Shown here piece by piece: positions 28,003 through 39,189 of a DNA stretch of 64,000 nt. The position numbers were made by a program, and so were the translations under genes. The DNA comes from Micromonospora carbonacea. Its GTDB lineage: Bacteria > Actinomycetota > Actinomycetes > Mycobacteriales > Micromonosporaceae. The stretch covers positions 1,090,001 through 1,154,000 of the forward strand of contig NZ_JACHMZ010000001.1 of assembly GCF_014205165.1 (NCBI RefSeq). Reading direction: 5' to 3'. The notes under the pieces were generated by a model. The model was not told where the DNA came from. It searched no databases and worked only from the letters and a program-made list of their open reading frames with translations. The stretch's first letter is position 1. Every line of letters begins with the position of its first letter.

Positions 28003-28533
28003 ATGCGTCGTCTGCTCGCCCTCACCGTCGCCGCGGTCGTCCTGTCGGCCACGGCGGCCTGTTCCGCCGGGCGTTCCGGCTCCGACCCCGCCGACGGGCC
28101 GGGCGGCTCCTCCCCGGCCCCGGCCGGCGGGGCCACCCCGGGCGGTGGGGGCGCGGCGCCCGGCGCGCCGGGCGGGCCGCCCGCCGCGAGCGGCGCGGCC
28201 GGGGGGAACGCCCCGGAGGTCTGCGCCGCCGCCCAGCAGGCCAGCGGCACGGCGGTCCGCACGTACGTGGCGGAGCTGGGCCGGATGATCGGGGCGGTCG
28301 GCGCGAGCGACAGCGCCACGGCGGAGGCCGCCCGCAAGCGGGCGGAGGCGGCGCTGACCGGCTGGCGCACGGCGCTGCGGGAGCAGTCGACCCGGGCGAC
28401 CGACCCGCAGCTGCGGACGCTCCTGGCCGATCTCGCCACCGAGGTGGGGATGCTCGGCACCGACGTGGACGCGATCGACGAGGAGGAGCTGGACGAGCTC
28501 CAGCAGCGCCTCGACCAGCTCTGCGCCCGCTGA
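28003..28533 (+). CDS. lipoprotein of unknown function
   Basis: 176 aa. A lipoprotein signal (MRRLLALTVAAVVLSATAAC) with the lipidated Cys at residue 20 is followed by a ~50-residue Gly/Pro/Ala linker and then a helical domain of about 100 residues (around VRTYVAELGRMIGAVGA and LDELQQRLDQLC). Two Cys in the mature part (EVCAAAQQ and QLCAR) could form a disulfide closing a helical bundle. AGGAGAAGAAG precedes the ATG. It should sit on the outer face of the membrane. No family recognised. Confidence 0.82.
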   Translation: MRRLLALTVAAVVLSATAACSAGRSGSDPADGPGGSSPAPAGGATPGGGGAAPGAPGGPPAASGAAGGNAPEVCAAAQQASGTAVRTYVAELGRMIGAVGASDSATAEAARKRAEAALTGWRTALREQSTRATDPQLRTLLADLATEVGMLGTDVDAIDEEELDELQQRLDQLCAR

Positions 28534-28571
28534 CCGGCCCGGTGCGGGTGGGCGGGGTGGCGCACCCCGGT

Positions 28572-28601
28572 TTGGGTGTCGCCCCGCCGATGGCGTACGC
28601 T
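28572..28601 (+). promoter_or_regulatory. promoter of rplU-rpmA(-obg)
   Basis: -35 TTGGGT (28572-28577), 18-bp spacer, -10 TACGCT (28596-28601). The leader to the rplU ATG would be about 115 nt. Confidence 0.55.
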
Positions 28602-28722
28602 ATCTTGCGGCGCACTTTGGTGTGCCGAGTTCCCGCGTGCCCGCGCCGCCGCGCTTCTGCTACCCGGCGAGCCGCCGAGGGAACGACCGCCAGCAGCCTC
28701 AACGACAGGGAGTCCGCCTCCG

Positions 28723-29037
28723 ATGTACGCGATCGTCAAGACCGGCGGCAAGCAGTACAAGGTCGCCGAGGGCGACGTGATCGAGGTCGAGAAGCTCGCC
28801 GGTGCCCCCGGCGACGCGGTGAAGCTCACCGCGGTGCTCCTCGTCGACGGTGACGACCTGGTGACCGACGCGGCGAAGCTTGCCGAGGTCGCGGTGTCCG
28901 GCGAGATCGCCGCGCACACCAAGGGCCCGAAGATCAAGATCCACAAGTTCAAGAACAAGACCGGCTACCACAAGCGCCAGGGTCACCGCCAGCCGCTGAC
29001 CCAGGTCAAGGTGACCGGCATCTCCAGCGGGAAGTAG
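28723..29037 (+). CDS. rplU: 50S ribosomal protein L21
   Basis: 104 aa, normal length. [18 protein letters not shown] at the N-terminus and the [20 protein letters not shown] signature are diagnostic. L21 binds 23S rRNA helices in the large subunit. Eleven bases separate it from rpmA; the rplU-rpmA-obg order is conserved across bacteria. Confidence 0.98.
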   Translation: MYAIVKTGGKQYKVAEGDVIEVEKLAGAPGDAVKLTAVLLVDGDDLVTDAAKLAEVAVSGEIAAHTKGPKIKIHKFKNKTGYHKRQGHRQPLTQVKVTGISSGK

Positions 29038-29048
29038 GTCGTCCTCAG

Positions 29049-29303
29049 ATGGCTCACAAAAAGGGTGCGTCCAGCTCGCGTAACGGCCGTGACTCCGCGG
29101 CCCAGCGGCTCGGCGTGAAGCGCTTCGGTGGTCAGGTCGTCAGCGCGGGTGAGATCCTCATCCGGCAGCGTGGCACCAAGTTCCACCCCGGTGACCTGGT
29201 CGGCCGTGGCGGCGACGACACGCTCTTCGCGCTGGCCGCCGGCTCGGTCCTGTTCGGCACCAAGCGCGGTCGCAAGACCGTCAGCATCGTGCCGCAGCAG
29301 TAG
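29049..29303 (+). CDS. rpmA: 50S ribosomal protein L27
   Basis: 84 aa. The start [16 protein letters not shown] exposes the basic N-terminal tail that reaches the peptidyl-transferase centre; no processed leader, unlike Firmicutes L27. The core [20 protein letters not shown] and the [14 protein letters not shown] region are typical. Cotranscribed with rplU. Confidence 0.98.
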   Translation: MAHKKGASSSRNGRDSAAQRLGVKRFGGQVVSAGEILIRQRGTKFHPGDLVGRGGDDTLFALAAGSVLFGTKRGRKTVSIVPQQ

Positions 29304-29315
29304 TTTCGACGCGTC

Positions 29316-29346
29316 GCGGGCCGCGGACCGGTTGGTCCCGGCCCGC
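29316..29346 (+). terminator. hairpin between rpmA and obg
   Basis: GCGGGCC and GGCCCGC pair around a 17-base interior that can itself pair partly. It may attenuate read-through from the ribosomal genes into obg. Confidence 0.5.
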
Positions 29347-29396
29347 TTCGCATTTCTCGCACGTGCGGGGTGTCTCCCGCTGGAAGGATTGACGAC

Positions 29397-30884
29397 GTGA
29401 CGATGTTCGTGGACCGGGTCGTCCTGCACCTGCAGGCCGGTGACGGCGGGCACGGCTGTGTCTCGATCCACCGGGAGAAGTTCAAGCCGTTCGGCGGCCC
29501 CGACGGCGGCAACGGCGGGCACGGCGGCAGCGTGACGCTGGTCGTCGACCCGCAGGTGCACACCCTGCTCGACTTCCACTTCCACCCGCACGTCAAGGGC
29601 GAGAACGGCAAGGGCGGCGCGGGCTCGAACCGGGACGGCGCGAACGGGCGCGGCCTGGTGCTGAAGGTGCCCAACGGCACCGTCGTGCAGACCCCCGGCG
29701 GTGAGGTGCTGGCCGACATGGTCGGCGCCGGCACCACGTTCGAGGTGGCCCGGGGCGGCCGGGGCGGCCGGGGCAACGCCTCGCTGGCCAACGCGCGGCG
29801 CAAGGCGCCCGGCTTCGCCGAGCTCGGCGAGCCCGGCGAGCAGCTCGACGTGGTGCTGGAGCTCAAGAGCGTCGCCGACGTGGGCCTGGTCGGCTTCCCG
29901 TCGGCCGGCAAGTCGTCGCTGATCTCGGTCATCTCCGCGGCCAAGCCGAAGATCGCCGACTACCCCTTCACCACCCTCGTGCCGAACCTGGGCGTGGTCC
30001 GGGTCGACAACCACACCTTCACCGTGGCCGACGTGCCCGGCCTCATTCCCGGCGCGGCCACCGGCAAGGGCCTCGGGCTGGAGTTCCTCCGGCACGTCGA
30101 GCGCTGCGCGGTGCTGGTGCACGTGATCGACACGGCGACGCTGGAGCCGGGCCGGGATCCGCTGGCCGACATCGACGCCATCGAGTCGGAGCTGAGCCAG
30201 TACGGCGGGCTGGCCGACCGGCCCCGCCTCGTCGCCCTCAACAAGATCGACGTGCCGGACGGCCGGGACCTCGCCGAGATCGTCCGCGCCGACCTGGAGG
30301 CCCGTGGCCTGCGGGTGTTCGAGGTCTCCGCGGCGACCCGCGAGGGCCTCAAGGAGCTGATGTTCGCCATGGCGGAGCTGGTCGAGAAGGCCCGCGCCGC
30401 CGCCCCGCCGGCCGAGCCGACCCGCATCGTCATCCGCCCGAGGGCGGTCGACGACACCGGCTTCACCATCGAGGCCGAGCCGGACGGCTCGTTCACCGTG
30501 CGGGGCGACCGGCCGGAGCGCTGGGTGCGGCAGACCAACTTCGACAACGACGAGGCGGTGGGCTACCTGGCCGACCGGCTGGCCCGCCTCGGCGTCGAGG
30601 ACAAGCTGGCCAAGGCCGGGGCCAACCCGGGCGACCTGGTGCGGATCGGTGAGCGCGAGTTCGACTGGCAGCCCACCCTCTACGCGGGCGTCGACTTCGT
30701 CCCCGGCAACCGGGGCACCGACGTGCGGCTGGAGGAGAAGTCGAGCCGCCCCTCGGCCGCCGAGCGGCTCGCCGCGCGCAAGGCCCGCCGGGTGCGGTCC
30801 GCCGACGAGCTGGGGGCCGACGTCAGCGACGACGAGCCGACCGCCGGCGCGGACCTCGACGACGACCTCGACGACGAGGAGTAG
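29397..30884 (+). CDS. obg: GTPase Obg (ribosome assembly)
   Basis: 495 aa. The glycine-rich Obg fold ([30 protein letters not shown]) is at residues ~3-158. The GTPase domain follows with G1 GFPSAGKSS and G3 DVPGLIPGA, and G4 NKID. A C-terminal OCT domain ([16 protein letters not shown]) ends in an acidic tail [10 protein letters not shown]. It couples late 50S assembly to GTP status and growth. GTG 29397 is chosen over ATG 29403 because GGAAGGA is eight bases upstream. Confidence 0.96.
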   Translation: MTMFVDRVVLHLQAGDGGHGCVSIHREKFKPFGGPDGGNGGHGGSVTLVVDPQVHTLLDFHFHPHVKGENGKGGAGSNRDGANGRGLVLKVPNGTVVQTPGGEVLADMVGAGTTFEVARGGRGGRGNASLANARRKAPGFAELGEPGEQLDVVLELKSVADVGLVGFPSAGKSSLISVISAAKPKIADYPFTTLVPNLGVVRVDNHTFTVADVPGLIPGAATGKGLGLEFLRHVERCAVLVHVIDTATLEPGRDPLADIDAIESELSQYGGLADRPRLVALNKIDVPDGRDLAEIVRADLEARGLRVFEVSAATREGLKELMFAMAELVEKARAAAPPAEPTRIVIRPRAVDDTGFTIEAEPDGSFTVRGDRPERWVRQTNFDNDEAVGYLADRLARLGVEDKLAKAGANPGDLVRIGEREFDWQPTLYAGVDFVPGNRGTDVRLEEKSSRPSAAERLAARKARRVRSADELGADVSDDEPTAGADLDDDLDDEE

Positions 30885-31001
30885 GCCGGCGGGGGCGGGC
30901 AGGCCGGCGACGGGGACCGGCCCGCCCGCGCGACCACGACCGCTCGCGGGGCCTCCGCCGGCGGGTCGCCCGCCGGAAACCTGCCGGAAATCCGCCGCGC
31001 C

Positions 31002-31007
31002 TAGCTT
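31002..31007 (+). promoter_or_regulatory. -10 element TAGCTT for leaderless GNAT mRNA
   Basis: TAGCTT followed by exactly six bases and ATG 31014. Just upstream, GCCGGAAA occurs twice (30973-30980 and 30983-30990). Confidence 0.5.
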
Positions 31008-31013
31008 GACGGA

Positions 31014-31463
31014 ATGCTGATCGAATCGCGGCCCACGACCGACCCGGAGATCGCCACCCTGGTCGTGGCGCAGCAGCGTGAGCTGCGCGAGGCCGACGGC
31101 GGGCTGGACGGGCAGGCGACCCTCACCCACGACGACATCCGCTACCTCGCCGTCGTCGACGCCGGCCGGGTCGTCGCGTGCGGCGGCATCCAGGAGCTGG
31201 ACCCCCACACCGGCGAGCTGAAGCGGATGTACGTCCGGCCCGCCCACCGGGGGCGGGGGATCGCCCGCCAGCTGCTGGCCGCCCTGGAGGACCTGGCCTT
31301 CCAGCAGGGGTACGCCGAGCTGTGGCTGGAGACCGGCAGCTACCTGCCGGCGGCCATCGGCCTCTACACCTCCTGCGGGTACGCCCCCATCCCCGGGTAC
31401 GGCGAGTACGTCGACAACCCGTACAGCCGCTGCTTCGCCAAGCGCCTCCCGGTGGCCGCCTGA
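31014..31463 (+). CDS. GNAT family N-acetyltransferase
   Basis: 149 aa. The acetyl-CoA loop is RPAHRGRGIARQLL (motif A, Q/RxxGxG/A type), preceded by LKRMYV and followed by LWLETGSYLPAAIGLYTSCGY, which is motif B. It transfers an acetyl group from acetyl-CoA to an amine; the substrate cannot be told. The frame ends convergently with the DUF4383 gene, 36 bp away. Confidence 0.88.
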   Translation: MLIESRPTTDPEIATLVVAQQRELREADGGLDGQATLTHDDIRYLAVVDAGRVVACGGIQELDPHTGELKRMYVRPAHRGRGIARQLLAALEDLAFQQGYAELWLETGSYLPAAIGLYTSCGYAPIPGYGEYVDNPYSRCFAKRLPVAA

Positions 31464-31499
31464 GCGGTCAGGGGCGCGCCGGCCGGTCGGGTGGCCCGG

Positions 31500-31979
31500 T
31501 CAGGGGCGGTCGATCGGGTCGTCCAGCCGACCGCCCGTGCCCACCCCGTTCGACAGCAGCAGGCCCAGCGCGAGCATGCCGAGGCCGAGCAGCAGGTGCA
31601 GGAAGTCGTCCGCGCCGTTGAGCGGGATGAAGTTGGCCGCGCCCTGCTCGTTTTCGGCGAACTTGACGAACAGCCCGTAGAGGCAGAGGCCGAGGTAGAG
31701 CGCGCCGCCCCCGGCCAGGAAGAGCCGCGCCCCCGCGACGCTGCGGGCCAGGGCCAGCCCGGCCAGCCCGAAGAGCAGGTGCAGGGCGTTGTGCAGGACC
31801 GAGACCTGGAACAGCCCCAGCAGCTTGGCGCCCGAGTGGTGCCCGGCGAAGGTCAGGTCGTCGTATCCGGTGGTGACGCCGGGGACGAAGCCGAGGACCC
31901 CGAGCAGGAGGAAGAGCGCGGCCACCGCGACGGCGGCCACCTGCACCCGGGCCCGTGGGCGGTGCCGGTCATGCGCCAT
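31500..31979 (-). CDS. DUF4383 membrane protein
   Basis: 159 aa with four hydrophobic helices (VAAVAVAALFLLLGVLGFV; LHNALHLLFGLAGLALAR; LFLAGGGALYLGLCLYGLF; FLHLLLGLGMLALGLLL). The conserved LFQVSVLHNALHLLFG and a second His in DDFLHLLLG are DUF4383 marks; function unknown. ATG 31979 is preferred over GTG 31988 because GGAGGTGA sits at the proper distance only for the former. Confidence 0.85.
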   Translation of the reverse strand: MAHDRHRPRARVQVAAVAVAALFLLLGVLGFVPGVTTGYDDLTFAGHHSGAKLLGLFQVSVLHNALHLLFGLAGLALARSVAGARLFLAGGGALYLGLCLYGLFVKFAENEQGAANFIPLNGADDFLHLLLGLGMLALGLLLSNGVGTGGRLDDPIDRP

Positions 31980-32172
31980 CGGCGTCACCTCCGTGGATCA
32001 GCAGCCCTCGACGATCCTCCATTTTGGGTGCGCGCCGACACGTTCCGCAGCGAAACCGGGAATCAGGTGTGGGCCGCCGGGGCCAGGGTAGGTCAAAAGA
32101 CGCCGGCCGGATGAACGCTGGCGAATCCCATGAATTGACTACCGCTACGACTTTACGAGCGGAAGGGACATC

Positions 32173-32958
32173 ATGACCTACGATCTCGCCCCCACGACGT
32201 CCACGTACGGGCAGGAGTCGAGCAACGGCCACGGCGTACGCGATCAGGCCCGGCAGGTGGGCGCGGAGGCCGCGCACGCGGGCGGCGCGGTCGCGCAGAC
32301 GGCCAGGGAGCAGGGCCGGGAGGTCGTCGACGAGGCGGCGCGGCAGGCCCGCAACCTCTACGGCGAGGCCCGCGACCAGCTCGCCGGGCAGGCCGGGGAG
32401 CAGCAGCGCCGGGCGGCCGGCGGGCTGCGCTCGCTGGCCGACGAGATGCGCGTCATGGCGCAGAACAGCGGCCGCTCCGGGCCGGTGACCGAGCTGGCCC
32501 ACCAGGCCGCCGAGCGGGCCGACGGCGTGGCCGGCTGGCTGGAACAGCGGCGGCCCGGCGACATCCTCACCGAGGTCAAGGACTACGCCCGCCGCAACCC
32601 GGGCACCTTCCTCGTCGGCGCCGCCGTGCTCGGCGTGCTCGCCGGCCGGCTCACCCGGGGCCTGTCCGCGGCGTCCGACGCCACCGGCGGCGGCTCGACC
32701 GGGGCGGACGACCCGGAGCGCACCGCCGTCATCCCGACCCCGCCTGCCCAGCGCGCCGTGCCGGACCAGATCCCCCCGGGCGGCTATCTCGACCCGACCC
32801 CCGAAGCCGGCCACACCGGCCAGGGCGCGGCCTACCCCGACCCCGGCACCACCACCGGCTACGCCGACCCGGCGGACGGCACCGGAACGCCGCTGCCCCC
32901 GGTGACCCAGACCGACCCGCTGCCGGGCATGCCGTCCAGCGGCGCAGCCCGCCCGTGA
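32173..32958 (+). CDS. Ala/Gln/Glu-rich LEA-like envelope-associated protein
   Basis: 261 aa. The first ~110 residues are amphipathic helix repeats rich in A/Q/E/R (VRDQARQVGAEAAHAGGAVA; QARNLYGEARDQLAGQAG), like LEA or apolipoprotein-type surface-binding helices. A short hydrophobic stretch (TFLVGAAVLGVLAGRLTRGL) near 150-170 could anchor it. The C-terminus is Pro/Gly/Thr-rich. RBS GGAAGGGAC. First gene of a three-gene group with a holin-like protein and a DUF3618 protein. These groups are common in actinobacteria and are thought to act at the envelope under stress; the role is inferred. Confidence 0.8.
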   Translation: MTYDLAPTTSTYGQESSNGHGVRDQARQVGAEAAHAGGAVAQTAREQGREVVDEAARQARNLYGEARDQLAGQAGEQQRRAAGGLRSLADEMRVMAQNSGRSGPVTELAHQAAERADGVAGWLEQRRPGDILTEVKDYARRNPGTFLVGAAVLGVLAGRLTRGLSAASDATGGGSTGADDPERTAVIPTPPAQRAVPDQIPPGGYLDPTPEAGHTGQGAAYPDPGTTTGYADPADGTGTPLPPVTQTDPLPGMPSSGAARP

Positions 32959-32989
32959 GCCGCCGCGCCAGCCGAAGGGAGGCGACGGA

Positions 32990-33454
32990 ATGACCGCGCC
33001 GACGCAGGATCCCGGACTGGACGCCGGGTACGACCCCACAGGTGCCCCGCACACCGCCGACGAGGTCAGGAGCAGCTCGGTGGGGGAGCTGCTGCGCCAG
33101 GTGACCACCGACCTGTCCACGCTGCTGCGTCAGGAGGTGGAGCTGGCCAAGGCCGAGATCCGCCAGGAGGGCAGGAAGGCGGGCAGGGCCGCCGGGCTGT
33201 TCGGCGGCGCCGGCTTCGGCGGGTACATGGTGGCGCTGTTCCTGTCCCTCGCGCTCTGGGCCGGGCTGTCCAACGTGCTGGACGCCGGCTGGGCCGCGCT
33301 GATCGTCGCCGTGCTCTGGGGCGCGCTCGCCGCCGTCCTCTACACCCTGGCCAAGCAGCACGCCCGGCGTGTCCGGGGCCTCAGGCAGACCAACGACAGC
33401 GTGCAGCGCATCCCCGACGCGCTCAAGCCCCACCCGGAGGGAGTCACCCGATGA
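32990..33454 (+). CDS. phage-holin-superfamily-like (Phage_holin_3_6) membrane protein
   Basis: 154 aa. The N-terminal half has SSVGELLRQVTTDLSTLLRQ and EVELAKAEIRQEGRKAGRAA, the signature of this actinobacterial family. Two helices follow (GGYMVALFLSLALWAGLSNVL; WAALIVAVLWGALAAVLYTL). Despite the name there is no phage context, so it is a cellular membrane protein of unknown role. Its stop overlaps the next ATG. Confidence 0.85.
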   Translation: MTAPTQDPGLDAGYDPTGAPHTADEVRSSSVGELLRQVTTDLSTLLRQEVELAKAEIRQEGRKAGRAAGLFGGAGFGGYMVALFLSLALWAGLSNVLDAGWAALIVAVLWGALAAVLYTLAKQHARRVRGLRQTNDSVQRIPDALKPHPEGVTR

Positions 33455-34101
33455 GCACCGATCCCGACCAGATCCGCCGGGAGATCGAGGCCACCCGCGA
33501 CAGCCTCAGCAGCGACGTGGACGTCCTGGCGTACAAGGTCAGCCCCGGCCGCATCGTCGACGACCGCAAGCAGCGGGCGCGCACCGCGCTCCAGAATGTG
33601 AGGGACAAGGTCATGGGCACCGCTTCCGACTACGGCCACAGCACCGGACACGCCGCCCACGCGGTCGCCGACCGGGCCTCGTCGGCCGCGTCCACGGTGA
33701 GCGACAAGGCGCACTCGGCGGCCGCCACCGTCGGCGACGCCGCCCAGCGCGCGCCGCACGTGCTGCGGGAGAAGTCCGAGGGCAACCCGCTGGCCGCCGG
33801 CCTGATCGCCTTCGGCGTCGGCATGCTGGTCTCCTCCCTGATCCCGGCGAGCCGCCGCGAGCAGCAGGTGGCCACCCAGGTCAGGGAGCGGGCCGGCGCG
33901 CACGTCGGCGCGGTGCAGGAGAAGCTCGGCGAGGTCGCCGGCGAGCTGCGGGAGGAGCTGCGCGAGCCGGCGCAGCACGCGGGCGAGTCGGTGCGGGCCA
34001 CCGCCCAGGACGCCGTGCACGCCGTCCGCGACGACACCCGGTCGGCCGCCCACGACGTGCGGGACCACGCCCAGCAGGCCCGCGAGCAGGCCCGGCACTG
34101 A
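33451..34101 (+). CDS. DUF3618 membrane protein
   Basis: 216 aa. The N-terminal DUF3618 block is IRREIEATRDSLSSDVDVLA followed by KVSPGRIV. Long Ala-rich amphipathic helices, a weak hydrophobic segment (LAAGLIAFGVGMLVSSLIPA) and another helical tail (VGAVQEKLGEVAGELREELR) follow. The layout mirrors the first gene of the cluster. It is translationally coupled (ATGA) to the holin-like gene. Likely a surface-binding helical protein; function unknown. Confidence 0.87.
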   Translation: MSTDPDQIRREIEATRDSLSSDVDVLAYKVSPGRIVDDRKQRARTALQNVRDKVMGTASDYGHSTGHAAHAVADRASSAASTVSDKAHSAAATVGDAAQRAPHVLREKSEGNPLAAGLIAFGVGMLVSSLIPASRREQQVATQVRERAGAHVGAVQEKLGEVAGELREELREPAQHAGESVRATAQDAVHAVRDDTRSAAHDVRDHAQQAREQARH

Positions 34102-34161
34102 CGGGACACCCGGTGACGGCGTGGCCGCCCGCGTCGGGAGCGTCGCCCGGGTCGGGAGCGT

Positions 34162-34212
34162 TAGGAAGGGTCCCTGTGCAACAGAATGCGTTAACGGGGG
34201 GCCCTTCCTTGC
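34162..34212 (-). repeat. stop-proximal palindromic repeat, copy 3
   Basis: On the minus strand it starts nine bases after the P450 stop (34220-34222): AAGGAAGGGCCCCCCG, GTTAACGCATTCTGT, then CAGGGACCCTTCCT. It lies between convergent genes but keeps the same polarity to the adjoining stop as the other copies. Confidence 0.85.
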
Positions 34213-34219
34213 GCAGTCG

Positions 34220-35467
34220 TCAGGCGGTGCGGCGCACGTCGGTGACGACGAGGCCGCTCGGCGGCAGGGCGGGCATCCGCCGCAGGTCGATCGCGAGGTC
34301 CTGCGGCGGCACCTCGTAGCGGATGGTCGTGGTCAGGTTGGTGACGGCCCGCTTGAGCAGCTCGATCGTGATCCACTCGCCGGCGCAGCGGTGCCCGGTC
34401 AGGTGTTCGCCGCCGCCCTGCGGCACCAGCGCGAACGGGTCGCCGCGCCAGCCGGCGAAGCGCTCCGGGCGGAACCGCTCCGGCTCGGGCCAGAGCGCCT
34501 CGTGGTGGTTGGTGCCGTACAGGTCGAGCAGCACCCGCCGCCCCTGCGGGAAGTGGTGCCCCTGCCAGTCGAAGGAGCGCCGCACCCGGGCGGCGGCGAC
34601 CGGGAAGAACGGGTAGTAGCGGCGGACCTCCTGCACGAAGCACTCGGTGGCGTCGTCGTCGCCGCGTACCTGGTCGCGCCACTGCGGGTGGTCGTGCAGG
34701 GCGAGCGCGGCGAAGACCACGAAACGGTCGACGGCGACGGTGGGGCGCAGCACGTTGAGCAGCTCCACGGCGGCGATCCGGCGGGGCAGCAGCCGCCCCT
34801 GGCCGTCCCGGTGCTCGGCGATCGCCCGCAGCGCGCTGCCCGGCGGGGCCGGCAGGACGCCCACCCGGGCGCGCTCGACGACCTCCCCGAGCCACCGCTC
34901 GCCGCGGCGGCGACCGATCCGGCCCCGCCAGTGCCGGGGGCCGAACGCGGTGGGACCCTCGATCATCGACCGCATCACCGCGGTGCGCCGGGGCACCTCG
35001 GCGTCGGCCAGCGGCACGCCCGCCCAGGCGCAGACGGCCCGGGTGAGCAGCGGGGCCACCTCGTCGTGCAGCACCACCCGGCCGGCGCGCTCCCAGACCG
35101 GCACCCGGGCCCGCCACTCGTCGTCGAAGAGCTGGCCGAGCTGCCGAACCGCCGACGGCGTCATGATCGACATGAACATGGCCTTGCGCTCGTGGTGGGC
35201 CGTCCCGTCGAGGCCCTGCACCCCGCCCACGCCGGTGAGGGTCCGCTGCATCCGCTTCGGCGCCGCGCCCGCCCGGACGAACCGCTCGGGGTCGTAGAAG
35301 AGCGCCGCCGCCGGTCGGCCGCGCAGGCAGATGGTCGGTTCGAGCAGCAGCCGGGTCTGGAAGATGTCCGTGCCGTACCGGTCGCAGCGGTCGCCGATGA
35401 ACCGGTAGCCCTCGCGCAGCAGGGCCAGGGTGCTGTCCGGGCTGCGGTCGGCCGGCATGCTGGCCAT
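34220..35467 (-). CDS. cytochrome P450, CYP152-type fatty-acid peroxygenase/hydroxylase
   Basis: 415 aa. The haem-ligand loop is PQGGGEHLTGHRCAGE with C361, which matches the CYP152 group (P450-BSbeta, SPalpha) and not ordinary P450s. In helix I the usual acid-alcohol pair is replaced by R241-P242 (LLNVLRPTVAV), the Arg-Pro pair that binds the fatty-acid carboxylate in P450-BSbeta (R242-P243). EVRRYYPFFPVAAARV is also typical. Such enzymes use H2O2 to hydroxylate or decarboxylate fatty acids and need no redox partner, and none is encoded nearby. ATG 35467 has AGGAGGGG upstream. Product (alpha/beta-OH acid or alkene) cannot be told. Confidence 0.92.
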   Translation of the reverse strand: MASMPADRSPDSTLALLREGYRFIGDRCDRYGTDIFQTRLLLEPTICLRGRPAAALFYDPERFVRAGAAPKRMQRTLTGVGGVQGLDGTAHHERKAMFMSIMTPSAVRQLGQLFDDEWRARVPVWERAGRVVLHDEVAPLLTRAVCAWAGVPLADAEVPRRTAVMRSMIEGPTAFGPRHWRGRIGRRRGERWLGEVVERARVGVLPAPPGSALRAIAEHRDGQGRLLPRRIAAVELLNVLRPTVAVDRFVVFAALALHDHPQWRDQVRGDDDATECFVQEVRRYYPFFPVAAARVRRSFDWQGHHFPQGRRVLLDLYGTNHHEALWPEPERFRPERFAGWRGDPFALVPQGGGEHLTGHRCAGEWITIELLKRAVTNLTTTIRYEVPPQDLAIDLRRMPALPPSGLVVTDVRRTA

Positions 35468-35732
35468 CGGACCCCTCCTGGTGTTCCCCGCCCGGCGGCA
35501 CCGCGCGGTGGGGGTTCGTCTACCCATCTCGCGGCGACCGAATCCCCGCCGCCCCTGTCGAGCCCGGTCGAGGTCGACGGCGTGGCGTCCGTCCGCGCGG
35601 CGCGCGCCGGCTGGCCCCTCCCAGGGCGGCGGGAACCTGGTTTGCTGGAGCGCACGGGCCGGCGACCGGTCGGCCCGGGGCGCTCGGGCCGCCGGTGGCG
35701 GGAGCGTCGGGTGATCACGACGGGGAGGGCAC

Positions 35733-36134
35733 ATGCGGGAGAACGCGTCGCGCTACTGGCGACAGCGGCGGGCGGTCGACGCGCTGGGCGCGGGCCGGGC
35801 CGGCGGCGGGGAGCCGGCGGGGCCGCTGCTCGCCCGGCCCCGCCGGGAGCAGCGGCCGCCGCGCTGGTTCACCGTGCATCTCGGCTTCGCCGCCGCCGGG
35901 CCCGACGCGGCCCGCGAGCTCGCCGTGACGTACGCCGAGGGGCTGAGCGTGCTCCGCCCCGAGCTGGCCCTCGGGGCCGCCGCGCTGTCCCCGGCCGACG
36001 CCTGGCACCGGGCCGAGCGGCTGTTCTGCGGGGCGGTCGGCCCCGACGGCGAGCGCTGCGCCGACGTGGCCGGTCACCCCGGCTTCCACCACGCCCCGGG
36101 GCCCGGCGGCCTCGGCTGGGGCGACGGCGACTGA
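35733..36134 (+). CDS. hypothetical protein with Cys/His-rich C-terminus
   Basis: 133 aa. A basic N-terminus (SRYWRQRRAVDALGAG) is followed by a compact region WFTVHLGFAAAGPDAARELA and HRAERLFCGA, then a C-terminal VGPDGERCADVAGHPGFHHA. Two Cys and three His in the last 45 residues could bind a metal (inference). GGGGAGGGC precedes the ATG. I recognise no family; codon use fits a real gene (strong third-position GC). Confidence 0.7.
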   Translation: MRENASRYWRQRRAVDALGAGRAGGGEPAGPLLARPRREQRPPRWFTVHLGFAAAGPDAARELAVTYAEGLSVLRPELALGAAALSPADAWHRAERLFCGAVGPDGERCADVAGHPGFHHAPGPGGLGWGDGD

Positions 36135-36239
36135 CGGGCGGTTCGGGGCCGGGCCGGGACCGTCTGCTGCCCGGGGAAGGCGCACGTCGCGCCCCGTCCC
36201 CGGGGGCGGCAGGCGGTCCCGGCCCGGCGGCCCGCCGGC

Positions 36240-36458
36240 TCAGTCCAGGTCGAACTCGCCGTCCTGGGCCCCGGCGACGAACGCGTCCCACTCGGCCTGG
36301 GTGAAGACGAGCACCGGGCCGTCCGGCTCGGCGGAGTTGCGCATGCCGATCAGGTCGTCGACGAAGGCCACCTCGACCGCGCCTTCCGAGGTGTCGCCCT
36401 CGGCCCGCTGCCAGACCGCCCGGGACAGGTCGAAGTCGCCCTTGGGGTGCTGACCCAT
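36240..36458 (-). CDS. DUF397 protein
   Basis: 72 aa. The family pattern is WQRA..., VEVAFVDD, the MRNSAEPDGPVLVF block and an FTQAEWDAFVAGAQDGEFD ending. DUF397 proteins are small actinobacterial proteins, often encoded beside XRE-type regulators and linked to development in Streptomyces. No XRE gene adjoins here. ATG 36458 has GGAGG upstream; a longer in-frame start is less likely. Divergent from pepN with 67 bp between. Confidence 0.87.
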   Translation of the reverse strand: MGQHPKGDFDLSRAVWQRAEGDTSEGAVEVAFVDDLIGMRNSAEPDGPVLVFTQAEWDAFVAGAQDGEFDLD

Positions 36459-36513
36459 TGTTGCTTCCTCCATCGCATGCCGTGACGGGAAACGAGTGTG
36501 CTTCCCCATCGGG

Positions 36514-36519
36514 CAGGAT
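36514..36519 (+). promoter_or_regulatory. -10 element CAGGAT for leaderless pepN mRNA
   Basis: CAGGAT, then six bases, then ATG 36526. One mismatch to TANNNT. Confidence 0.42.
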
Positions 36520-36525
36520 AAGCGG

Positions 36526-39042
<2,517 letters not shown>

Positions 39043-39177
39043 TCCGCCGCAGCCCGGGCCCGGAAAGCCCAGATTCGTCACGTTTTCGGCCTTCCCCCGG
39101 CCCTGGTCGCGTCCCGTGACCTGGGCCGGGGGAGGGGCCGCGACCCGGGCCGGAGGCACCGCCGCGCGCGGCCCGCA

Positions 39178-39183
39178 TACGAT
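39178..39183 (+). promoter_or_regulatory. -10 element TACGAT for leaderless nadD mRNA
   Basis: TACGAT, exactly six bases, then GTG 39190. This supports the GTG as the start and a leaderless nadD-rsfS-phosphatase transcript. Confidence 0.55.
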
Positions 39184-39189
39184 CGGCGG

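Noticed and set aside
32990..33454. Phage holin hit as a sign of a prophage
   Set aside because: This superfamily is widespread as a cellular actinobacterial protein; no other phage gene, attachment site or tRNA is near.
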